64,000 bases of DNA, taken from Euonymus europaeus (lineage: Eukaryota; Streptophyta; Magnoliopsida; Celastrales; Celastraceae). The stretch spans positions 15,766,001 through 15,830,000 of the forward strand of contig OY756962.1 in the NCBI GenBank assembly GCA_963580455.1, written 5' to 3'. Below the pieces are notes generated by a model. That model had not been told where the DNA came from, ran no database searches, and saw only the letters and a list, made by a program, of their open reading frames with translations. The translations under genes and the position numbers were made by a program. Of this stretch, positions 50,896 to 62,375 are shown piece after piece. Position 1 is the first letter of the stretch. Every line of letters begins with the position of its first letter.

Positions 50896-52155
50896 AAAAC
50901 ACCAACTTTTTATCACAAATGGACAAAACCTTGAAAAGCTCCTCCATAGAGAGAGTTGAGTAACTTCGGACCCACAAAGTTGCTCGGGATACACTTTTTA
51001 TTGTTCTTCTATGTCAAATTTTACGAGTATAAGCTTCCAAGATTATTTCGATGCTAAAACACCATCTTTCTATGACAAATAGACAAAACCGTTAAAAGCT
51101 CCACCATAGAGAGAGTTGAGCAACTTCGGACCATCAAAGTTGCTCGGTGTACACTTTTTATTGTTCTTCTATGTCAAATTTTACGAGTATAATCTTCCAT
51201 GATTATTTTGATTCCAAATCACCAACTTTCTATGAGAAATGTACAAAACCGCTAAAAGCTCCTCCATAGAGAGAGTTGAGCAACTTCGAACCATCAAAGT
51301 TGCTCGATGTACACTTTTTATTGTTCTTCTATGTTAAATTTTATGAGTATAAGCTTCATAGATTATTTCGATGCTAAAAGACCATCTTTCTATAACAAAT
51401 GGACAAAACCGTTAAAAGGCCCTCCATAGAGAGAGTTGAGCAACTTCGGACCATCAAAGTTTCTCGGTGTACACTTTTTATTCTTCTTCTATGTCAAATT
51501 TTACGAGTATAAGCTTGATAGATTATTTCGATGCCAAAAAACGAACTTTTTACGACAAATGGACAAAACCGTTAAAAGCTCCTCCATAGAGAGAGTTGAG
51601 CAACTTCGGACCATCAAAGTTGCTCGGTGTACACTTTTTATTGTTCTTCTATGTCAAATTTTACGAGTATAAGCTTCCAAGATTATTTCGATGCCAAAAC
51701 ACCAACTTTTTATTACAAATGGACAAAACCTTCAAAAGCTCCTCCATAGAGAGAGTTGAGTAACTTCGGACCCACAAAGTTGCTCGGGATAAACTTTTTA
51801 TTGTTCTTCTATGCAAATTATACGAGTATAAGCTTTTTAGATTATTTCGATGCTAAAACACAATCTTTCTATGACAAATGGACAAAACCGTTAAAAGGCC
51901 CTCCATAGAGAGAGTTGAGCAACTTCGGACCATCAAAGTTTCTCGGTGTACACTTTTTATTCTTCTTCTATGTGAAATTTTACGAGTATAAGCTTGATAG
52001 ATTATTTCGATGCCAAAAAACGAACTTTTTACGACAAATGGACAAAACCGTTAAAAGCTCCTCCATAGAGAGAGTTGAGTAACTTCGAACCCACAAAGTT
52101 GCTCGGGATACACTTTTTATTATTCTTCTATGTAAAATTTTACGAGTATAAGCTT
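48957..52155 (+). repeat. 3,199-bp HOR (20-mer), copy 1
   Basis: This is the first of three tandem units. The period is 20 monomers minus one base (tatgcaaatta near 51,823). Diagnostic marks present in all three copies are cctccagagaaagag, aactcagatgg, gcccaaaaacgaac, gagagatgag, gatgcgaaaac and gattatctcgatgcc. Private to this copy are tgcttggtg (49,863) and tatgtaaaattt (50,373). The first 12 monomers are themselves two versions of a 960-bp 6-mer. Confidence 0.9.
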
Positions 52156-55100
52156 CGTAGATTATTTCGATGCCAAAACACCAACTTTTTATCACAAATG
52201 GACAAAACCTTGAAAAGCTCCTACATAGAGAGAGTTGAGTAACTTCGGACCCACAAAGTTGCTCGGGATACACTTTTTATTGTTCTTCTATGTCAAATTT
52301 TACGAGTATAAGCTTCATAGATTATTTCGATGCTAAAACACAATCTTTCTATGACAAATAGACAAAACCGTTAAAAGCTCCTCCAGAGAAAGAGTTGAGC
52401 AACTTCGGACCATCAAAGTTGCTCGGGATACACTTTTTATTGTTCTTCTATGTCAAATTTTACGAGTATAAGCTTCGTAGATTATTTGGATGCCAAAACA
52501 CCAAATTTTTAACTCAGATGGACAAAATCTTGAAAAGCTCCTTCATAGAGAGAGTTGAGTAACTTCGGACCCACAAAGTTGCTCGAGATACACTTTTTAT
52601 TGTTCTTCTATGTCAAATTTTACGAGTATAAGCTTCCTAGATTATTTCGATGCTAAAACACCATCTTTCTATGACAAATGGACAAAACCGTTAAAATACC
52701 CTCCATAGAGAGAGTTGAGCAACTTCGGACCATCAAAGTTGCTCGGTGTACACTTTTTATTGTTCTTCTATGTCAAATTTTACGAGTATAAGCTTCATAG
52801 ATTATTTCGATGCCCAAAAACGAACTTTTTACGACAAATGGACAAAACCGTTAAAAGCTCCTCCATAGAGAGAGATGAGCAACTTCGGACCATCAAAGTT
52901 GCTCGGTGTACACTTTTTATTGTTCTTCTATGTCAAATTTTACGACTATAAGCTTCCAAGATTATTTCGATGCGAAAACACCATCTTTCTATAATAAATG
53001 GACAAAACCGTTAAAAGCTCCTCCATAGAGAGAGTTGAGCAACTTCGGACCATCAAAGTTGCTCGGTGTACACTTTTTATTGTACTTCTATGTCAAATTT
53101 TACGAGTATAAGCTTCCAAGATTATTTCGATGCCAAAACACCAACTTTTTATCACAAATGGACAAAACCTTGAAAAGCTCCTCCATAGAGAGAGTTGAGT
53201 AACTTCGGACCCACAAAGTTGCTCGGGATACACTTTTTATTGTTCTTCTATGTCAAATTTTACGAGTATAAGCTTCATAGATTATTTCGATGCTAAAACA
53301 CAATCTTTCTATGACAAATAGACAAAACCGTTAAAAGCTCCTCCAGAGAAAGAGTTGAGCAACTTCGGACCATCAAAGTTGCTCGGGATACACTTTTTAT
53401 TGTTCTTCTATGTCAAATTTTACGAGTATAAGCTTCGTAGATTATTTGGATGCCAAAACACCAAATTTTTAACACAGATGGACAAAATCTTGAAAAGCTC
53501 CTTCATAGAGAGAGTTGAGTAACTTCGGACCCACAAAGTTGCTCGAGATACACTTTTTATTGTTCTTCTATGTCAAATTTTACGAGTATAAGCTTCCTAG
53601 ATTATTTCGATGCTAAAACACCATCTTTCTATGACAAATGGACAAAACCGTTAAAATACCCTCCATAGAGAGAGTTGAGCAACTTCGGACCATCAAAGTT
53701 GCTCGGTGTACACTTTTTATTGTTCTTCTATGTCAAGTTTTACGAGTATAAGCTTCATAGATTATTTCGATGCCCAAAAACGAACTTTTTACGACAAATG
53801 GACAAAACCGTTAAAAGCTCCCCCATAGAGAGAGATGAGCAACTTCGGACCATCAAAGTTGCTCGGTGTACACTTTTTATTGTTCTTCTATGTCAAATTT
53901 TACGACTATAAGCTTCCTAGATTATTTCGATGCGAAAACACCATCTTTCTATAATAAATGGACAAATCCGTTAAAAGCTCCTCCATAGAGAGAGTTGAGC
54001 AACTTCGGACCATCAAAGTTGCTCGGTGTACACTTTTTATTGTACTTCTATGTCAAATTTTACGAGTATAAGCTTCCAAGATTATCTCGATGCCAAAACA
54101 CCAACTTTTTATCACAAATGGACAAAACTTTGAAAAGCTCCTCCATAGAGAGAGTTGAGTAACTTCGGACCCACAAAGTTGCTCGGGATACACTTTTTAT
54201 TGTTCTTCTATGTCAAATTTTACGAGTATAAGCTTCGAAGATTATTTCGATGCTAAAACACCATCTTTCTATGACAAATAGACAAAACCGTTAAAAGCTC
54301 CACCATAGAGAGAGTTGAGCAACTTCGGACCATCAAAGTTGCTCGGTGTACACTTTTTATTGTTCTTCTATGTCAAATTTTACGAGTATAATCTTCCATG
54401 ATTATTTTGATTCCAAATCACCAACTTTCTATGAGAAATGTACAAAACCGCTAAAAGCTCCTCCATAGAGAGAGTTGAGCAACTTCGAACCATCAAAGTT
54501 GCTCGATGTACACTTTTTATTGTTCTTCTATGTTAAATTTTATGAGTATAAGCTTCATAGATTATTTCGATGCTAAAAGACCATCTTTCTATAACAAATG
54601 GACAAAACCGTTAAAAGGCCCTCCATAGAGAGAGTTGAGCAACTTCGGACCATCAAAGTTTCTCGGTGTACACTTTTTATTCTTCTTCTATGTCAAATTT
54701 TACGAGTATAAGCTTGATAGATTATTTCGATGCCAAAAAACGAACTTTTTACGACAAATGGACAAAACCGTTAAAAGCTCCTCCATAGAGAGAGTTGAGC
54801 AACTTCGGACCATCAAAGTTGCTCGGTGTACACTTTTTATTGTTCTTCTATGTCAAATTTTACGAGTATAAGCTTCCAAGATTATTTCGATGCCAAAACA
54901 CCAACTTTTTATTACAAATGGACAAAACCTTCAAAAGCTCCTCCATAGAGAGAGTTGAGTAACTTCGGACCCACAAAGTTGCTCGGGATAAACTTTTTAT
55001 TGTTCTTCTATGCAAATTATACGAGTATAAGCTTTTTAGATTATTTCGATGCTAAAACACAATCTTTCTATGACAAATGGACAAAACCGTTAAAAGGCCC

Positions 55101-55354
55101 TCCATAGAGAGAGTTGAGCAACTTCGGACCATCAAAGTTTCTCGGTGTACACTTTTTATTCTTCTTCTATGTGAAATTTTACGAGTATAAGCTTGATAGA
55201 TTATTTCGATGCCAAAAAACGAACTTTTTACGACAAATGGACAAAACCGTTAAAAGCTCCTCCATAGAGAGAGTTGAGTAACTTCGAACCCACAAAGTTG
55301 CTCGGGATACACTTTTTATTATTCTTCTATGTAAAATTTTACGAGTATAAGCTT
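52156..55354 (+). repeat. 3,199-bp HOR (20-mer), copy 2
   Basis: This tandem copy carries few private substitutions, for example ctacatagag (52,221), acaaaactttg (54,124) and gcttcgaag (54,234). It retains the two internal 960-bp 6-mers and the tail monomer gtgaaattttacgag. Spacing to copy 3 markers becomes 3,200 because copy 3 gained a T near 55,641. Confidence 0.9.
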
Positions 55355-58300
55355 CGTAGATTATTTCGATGCCAAAACACCAACTTTTTATCACAAATGG
55401 ACAAAACCTTGAAAAGCTCCTCCATAGAGAGAGTTGAGTAACTTCGGACCCACAAAGTTGCTCGGGATACACTTTTTATTGTTCTTCTATGTCAAATTTT
55501 ACGAGTATAAGCTTCATAGATTATTTCGATGCTAAAACACAATCTTTCTATGACAAATAGACAAAACCGTTAAAAGCTCCTCCAGAGAAAGAGTTGAGCA
55601 ACTTCGGACCATCAAAGTTGCTCGGGATACACTTTTTATTTTTTCTTCTATGTCAAATTTTACGAGTATAAGCTTCGTAGATTATTTGGATGCCAAAACA
55701 CCAAATTTTTAACTCAGATGGACAAAATCTTGAAAAGCTCCTTCATAGAGAGAGTTGAGTAACTTCGGACCCACAAAGTTGCTCGAGATACACTTTTTAT
55801 TGTTCTTCTATGTCAAATTTTACGAGTATAAGCTTCCTAGATTATTTCGATGCTAAAACACCATCTTTCTATGACAAATGGACAAAACCGTTAAAATACC
55901 CTCCATAGAGAGAGTTGAGCAACTTCGGACCATCAAAGTTGCTCGGTGTACACTTTTTATTGTTCTTCTATGTCAAATTTTACGAGTATAAGCTTCATAG
56001 ATTATTTCGATGCCCAAAAACGAACTTTTTACGACAAATGGACAAAACCGTTAAAAGCTCCTCCATAGAGAGAGATGAGCAACTTCGGACCATCAAAGTT
56101 GCTCGGTGTACACTTTTTATTGTTCTTCTATGTCAAATTTTACGACTATAAGCTTCCAAGATTATTTCGATGCGAAAACACCATCTTTCTATAATAAATG
56201 GACAAAACCGTTAAAAGCTCCTCCATAGAGAGAGTTGAGCAACTTCGGACCATCAAAATTGCTCGGTGTACACTTTTTATTGTACTTCTATGTCAAATTT
56301 TACGAGTATAAGCTTCCAAGATTATTTCGATGCCAAAACACCAACTTTTTATCACAAATGGACAAAACCTTGAAAAGCTCCTCCATAGAGAGAGTTGAGT
56401 AACTTCGGACCCACAAAGTTGCTCGGGATACACTTTTTATTGTTCTTCTATGTCAAATTTTACGAGTATAAGCTTCATAGATTATTTCGATGCTAAAACA
56501 CAATCTTTCTATGACAAATAGACAAAACCGTTAAAAGCTCCTCCAGAGAAAGAGTTGAGCAACTTCGGACCATCAAAGTTGCTCGGGATACACTTTTTAT
56601 TGTTCTTCTATGTCAAATTTTACGAGTATAAGCTTCGTAGATTATTTGGATGCCAAAACACCAAATTTTTAACACAGATGGACAAAATCTTGAAAAGCTC
56701 CTTCATAGAGAGAGTTGAGTAACTTCGGACCCACAAAGTTGCTCGAGATACACTTTTTATTGTTCTTCTATGTCAAATTTTACGAGTATAAGCTTCCTAG
56801 ATTATTTCGATGCTAAAACACCATCTTTCTATGACAAATGGACAAAACCGTTAAAATACCCTCCATAGAGAGAGTTGAGCAACTTCGGACCATCAAAGTT
56901 GCTCGGTGTACACTTTTTATTGTTCTTCTATGTCAAGTTTTACGAGTATAAGCTTCATAGATTATTTCGATGCCCAAAAACGAACTTTTTACGACAAATG
57001 GACAAAACCGTTAAAAGCTCCCCCATAGAGAGAGATGAGCAACTTCGGACCATCAAAGTTGCTCGGTGTACACTTTTTATTGTTCTTCTATGTCAAATTT
57101 TACGACTATAAGCTTCCTAGATTATTTCGATGCGAAAACACCATCTTTCTATAATAAATGGACAAATCCGTTAAAAGCTCCTCCATAGAGAGAGTTGAGC
57201 AACTTCGGACCATCAAAGTTGCTCGGTGTACACTTTTTATTGTACTTCTATGTCAAATTTTACGAGTATAAGCTTCCAAGATTATCTCGATGCCAAAACA
57301 CCAATTTTTTATCACAAATGGACAAAACCAAGAAAAGCTCCTCCATAGAGAGAGTTGAGTAACTTCGGACCCACAAAGTTGCTCGGGATACACTTTTTAT
57401 TGTTCTTCTATGTCAAATTTTACGAGTATAAGCTTCCAAGATTATTTCGATGCTAAAACACCATCTTTCTATGACAAATAGACAAAACCGTTAAAAGCTC
57501 CACCATAGAGAGAGTTGAGCAACTTCGGACCATCAAAGTTGCTCGGTGTACACTTTTTATTGTTCTTCTATGTCAAATTTTACGAGTATAATCTTCCATG
57601 ATTATTTTGATTCCAAATCACCAACTTTCTATGAGAAATGTACAAAACCGCTAAAAGCTCCTCCATAGAGAGAGTTGAGCAACTTCGAACCATCAAAGTT
57701 GCTCGATGTACACTTTTTATTGTTCTTCTATGTTAAATTTTATGAGTATAAGCTTCATAGATTATTTCGATGCTAAAAGACCATCTTTCTATAACAAATC
57801 GACAAAACCGTTAAAAGGCCCTCCATAGAGAGAGTTGAGCAACTTCGGACCATCAAAGTTTCTCGGTGTACACTTTTTATTCTTCTTCTATGTCAAATTT
57901 TACGAGTATAAGCTTGATAGATTATTTCGATGCCAAAAAACGAACTTTTTACGACAAATGGACAAAACCGTTAAAAGCTCCTCCATAGAGAGAGTTGAGC
58001 AACTTCGGACCATCAAAGTTGCTCGGTGTACACTTTTTATTGTTCTTCTATGTCAAATTTTACGAGTATAAGCTTCCAAGATTATTTCGATGCCAAAACA
58101 CCAACTTTTTATTACAAATGGACAAAACCTTCAAAAGCTCCTCCATAGAGAGAGTTGAGTAACTTCGGACCCACAAAGTTGCTCGGGATAAACTTTTTAT
58201 TGTTCTTCTATGCAAATTATACGAGTATAAGCTTTTTAGATTATTTCGATGCTAAAACACAATCTTTCTATGACAAATGGACAAAACCGTTAAAAGGCCC

Positions 58301-58371
58301 TCCATAGAGAGAGTTGAGCAACTTCGGACCATCAAAGTTTCTCGGTGTACACTTTTTATTCTTCTTCTATG
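55355..58371 (+). repeat. 3,199-bp HOR (20-mer), copy 3, shortened at its end
   Basis: This copy matches the preceding one until 58,371. There ttcttctatg runs straight into taaaattttacgag, which in copy 2 lies one monomer further on, so exactly 160 bp are missing at the end. It has one inserted T (ttattttttcttc, about 55,641) and private changes aaaattgctc (about 56,258), aaaaccaagaaaag (57,325) and aaatcgac (57,798). Confidence 0.88.
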
Positions 58372-59494
58372 TAAAATTTTACGAGTATAAGCTTCGTAGA
58401 TTATTTCGATGCCAAAACACCAACTTTTTAACACAAATGGACAAAATCTTGAAAAGCTCCTCCATAGAGAGAGTTGAGTAACTTCAGGCCCATAAAGTTG
58501 CTCGAGATACACTTTTTATTGTTCTTCTATATCAAATTTTACGAGTATAAGCTTCCTAGATTATTTCGATGCTAAAACACAATCTTTCTATGACAAATGG
58601 ACAAAAACCATTAAAAGGCCCTCCATAGAGAGAGTTGAGCAACTCCGGACCATCAAAGTTTCTCGGTGTACACTTTTTATTGTTCTTCTATGTCAAATTT
58701 TACGAGTATAAGCTTCATAGATTATTTCGATGACAAGAAACGAACTTTTTACGACAAATGGACAAAACCGTTAAAAGCTCCTCCATAGAGAGAGTTGAGC
58801 AACTTCGGACCATCAAAGTTGCTCGGTGTACACTTTTTATTGTTCTTCTATGTAAAATTTTACGAGTATAAGCTTGATAGATTATTTCGATGCCAAAAAA
58901 GGAACTTTTTACGACAAATGGACAAAACCGTTAAAAGCTCCTCCATAGAGAGAGTTGAGTAACTTCGAACCCACAAAGTTGCTCGGGATACACTTTTTAT
59001 TATTCTTCTATGTAAAATTTTACGAGTATAAGCTTCGTAGATTATTTCGATGCCAAAACACCAACTTTTTAACACAAATGGACAAAATCTTGAAAAGCTC
59101 CTCCATAGAGAGAGTTGAGTAACTTCAGGCCCATAAAGTTGCTCGAGATACACTTTTTATTGTTCTTCTATATCAAATTTTACGAGTATAAGCTTCCTAG
59201 ATTATTTCGATGCTAAAACACAATCTTTCTATGACAAATGGACAAAAACCATTAAAAGGCCCTCCATAGAGAGAGTTGAGCAACTCCGGACCATCAAAGT
59301 TTCTCGGTGTACACTTTTTATTGTTCTTCTATGTCAAATTTTACGAGTATAAGCTTCATAGATTATTTCGATGACAAGAAACGAACTTTTTACGACAAAT
59401 GGACAAAACCGTTAAAAGCTCCTCCATAGAGAGAGTTGAGCAACTTCGGACCATCAAAGTTGCTCGGTGTACACTTTTTATTGTTCTTCTATGT
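58371..59494 (+). repeat. 641-bp period repeat (4 monomers plus 1 bp)
   Basis: Bases 58,371-58,853 match 59,012-59,494 at offset 641. They share cttcaggcccataaag, aaaaaccattaaaagg (the extra base), caactccggacc and gatgacaagaaacg. The 158 bp between are one further aacgaac-type monomer with the private change aaaaaaggaac (about 58,896). The string has homologues at about 46.85-47.34 kb and 62.53-63.02 kb. Confidence 0.88.
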
Positions 59495-60430
59495 CAAATT
59501 TTACGAGTATAAGCTTCCTAGATTATTTCGATGCTAAAACACCATCTTTCTATAACAAATGGACAAAACCGTTAAAAGCTCCTCCATAGAGAGAGTTGAG
59601 CAACTTCGGACCATCAAAGTTGCTCGGTGTACACTTTTTATTGTACTTCTACGTCAAATTTTACGAGTATCAGCTTCCTAGATTTTTTCGATGCTAAAAC
59701 ACAATCTTTCTATGACAAATGGACAAAACCGTTAAAAGCCCCCCCATAGAGAGAGTTGAGCAACTTCGGACCCTCAAAGTTGCTCGGTGTACACTTTTTA
59801 TTGTTCTTCTATGTCAAATTTTACGAGTATAAGCTTCCAAGATTATTTGGATGCCAAAACACCAACTTTTTAACACAAATGGACAAAATCTTGAAAAGCT
59901 CCTCCATAGAGAGAGTTGAGTAACTTCGGACCCACAAAGTTGCTCGGGATACACTTTTTATTGTTCTTCTATGTCAAATTTTACGAGTATAAGCTTCCTA
60001 GATTATTTCGATGCTAAAACACCATCTTTCTATGAAAAATGGACAAAACCGTTAAAAGGCCCTCCATAGAGAGAGTTGAGCAACTTCGGACCATCAAAAG
60101 TTTCTCGGTGTACACTTTTTATTGTTCTTCTATGTCAAATTTTACGACTATAAGCTTCCTAGATTATTTCGATGCTAAAACACCATCTTTCTATAACAAA
60201 TGGACAAAACCGTTAAAAGCTCCTCCATAGAGAGAGTTGAGCAACTTCGGACAATCAAAGTTGCTCGGTGTACACTTTTTATTGTACATCTATGTCAAGT
60301 TTTACGAGTATAAGCTTCCAAGATTATTTCGATGCCAAAACACCAACTTTTTATTACAAATGGACAAAACCTTCAAAAGCTCCTCCATAGAGAGAGTTGA
60401 GTAACTTCGGACCCACAAAGTTGCTCGGGA
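58854..60430 (+). repeat. Ten-monomer string, middle copy of three dispersed copies
   Basis: This string matches 62,376-63,951 (offset 3,522, then 3,521 after an extra A in ccatcaaaagttt at about 60,095) and about 46,693-48,269 (offset 12,161). The order is the same in all: gcttgatag/aacgaac, cttcaggccc, aaaaaccatt, gatgacaagaaacg, a C7 pair, then tgtacatctatgtcaag. It ends at 60,431, where gggatacac replaces gggataaac of the other copies. Confidence 0.85.
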
Positions 60431-62375
60431 TACACTTTTTATTGTTCTTCTATGTCAAATTTTACGAGTATAAGCTTCATAGATTATTTCGATGCTAAAA
60501 CACAATCTTTCTATGACAAATAGATAAAACCGTTAAAAGCTCCTCCAGAGAAAGAGTTGAGCAACTTCGGACCATCAAAGTTGCTCGGTGTACACTTTTT
60601 ATTGTTATTCTATGTCAAATTTTATGAGTACTAGCTTCCAAGATTATTTCGATGCTAAAACACCATCATTCTATGACAAATGGACAAAAACATTAAAAGG
60701 CCCTTCATAGAGAGAGTTGAGAAACTTCGGACCATCAAAGTTTCTCGGTGTACACTTTTTATTGTTCTTCTATGCCAAATTTTACGAGTATAAGCTTCAC
60801 AGATTTTTTCGATGCCAAAAAACGAACTTTTTACGACAAATGGACAAAACCGTTAAATGCTCCTCCATAGAGAGAGTTCAGTAACTTCGAACCCATAAAG
60901 TTGCTCGGGATACACTTTTTATTGTTCTTCTATGTCAAATTTTACGAGTATAAGCTTCGTAGATTATTTTGATGCCAAAACACCAACTTTTTAACACAGA
61001 TGGACAAAATCTTGAAAAGCTCCTTCATAGAGAGAGTTGAGTAACTTTGGACCCACAAAGTTGCTCGAGATACACTTTTTATTGTTCTTCTATGTCAAAT
61101 TTTACGAGTATAAGCTTCCTAGATTATTTCGATGCTAAAACACCATCTTTCTATGATAAATGGACAAAACCGTTAAAATACCCTCCATAGAGAGAGTTGA
61201 GCAACTTCGGACCATCAAAGTTGCTCGGTGTACACTTTTTATTGTTCTTCTATGTCAAATTTTACGAGTATAAGCTTCATAGATTATTTCGATGCCCAAA
61301 AACGAACTTTTTACGACAAATGGACAAAACCGTTAAAAGCTCCTCCATAGAGAGAGATGAGCAACTTCGGACCATCAGAGTTGCTCGGTGTACACTTTTT
61401 ATTGTTCTTCTATGTCAAATTTTACGACTATAAGCTTCCTAGATTATTTCGATGCGAAAACACCATCTTTCTATAATAAATGGACAAAACCGTTAAAAGC
61501 TCCTCCATAGAGAGAGTTGAGCAACTTCGGACCATCAAAGTTGCTCGGTGTACACTTTTTATTGTACTTCTATGTCAAATTTTACGAGTATAAGCTTCCA
61601 AGATTATTTCGATGCCAAAACACCAACTTTTTATCACAAATGGACAAAACCTTGAAAAGCTCCTCCATAGAGAGAGTTGAGTAAGTTCGGACCCACAAAG
61701 TTGCTCGGGATACACTTTTTATTGTTCTTCTATGTCAAATTTTACGAGTATAAGCTTCGTAGATTATTTCGATGCTAAAACACCATCTTTCTATGACAAA
61801 TAGACAAAACCGTTAAAAGCTCCTCCATAGAGAGAGTTGAGCAACTTCAGACCATCAAAGTTGCTCGGTGTACACTTTTTATTGTTCTTCTATGTCAAAT
61901 TTTACGAGTATAATCTTCCATGTTTATTTCGATTCCAAATCACCAACTTTCTATGAGAAATGTACAAAACCGCTAAAAGCTCCTCCATAGAGAGAGTTGA
62001 GCAACTTCGAACCATCAAAGTTGCTCGATGTACACTTTTTATTGTTCTTCTATGTTAAATTTTATGAGTATAAGCTTCATAGATTATTTCGATGCTAAAA
62101 GACCATCTTTCTATAACAAATAGACAAAACCGATAAAAGCTCCTCCATAGAGAGAGTTGACCAACTTCGGACCATCAAAGTTGCTCGGTGTACACTTTTT
62201 AATGTTCTTCTATGTCAAGTTTTACGAGTATAAGCTTCCTAGATTATTTCGATGCTAAAACACCATCTTTCTATGACAAATGGACAAAACCGTTAAAAGG
62301 CCCTCCATAGAGAGAGTTGAGCAACCTCGGACCATCAAAGTTTCTCGGTGTACACTTTTTATTCTTCTTCTATGT
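60431..62375 (+). repeat. Mosaic satellite zone
   Basis: This zone combines monomers typical of the 3,199-bp unit (cctccagagaaagag at 60,541, gcccaaaaacgaac at 61,295, gagagatgag, gatgcgaaaac at 61,452) with strings like those at 45.7-46.6 kb (gctaaaagacc at 62,096, gttgaccaac at 62,156). Private variants include agataaaacc (60,521), cttcacagatttttt (60,796), gtaagttcgg (61,681) and tttttaatgttc (62,197). No gene is present. Confidence 0.75.

Noticed and set aside
1789..61433. Many 63-90 residue plus-strand open reading frames with the recurring peptide core FYVKFYEYKL
   Set aside because: They are the satellite itself read in frame for one to one and a half monomers. The unit is 160 bp, so the frame rotates every monomer and stops follow. 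There is no independent start context, codon bias or conserved protein fold, and all the variation is that of the DNA repeat.
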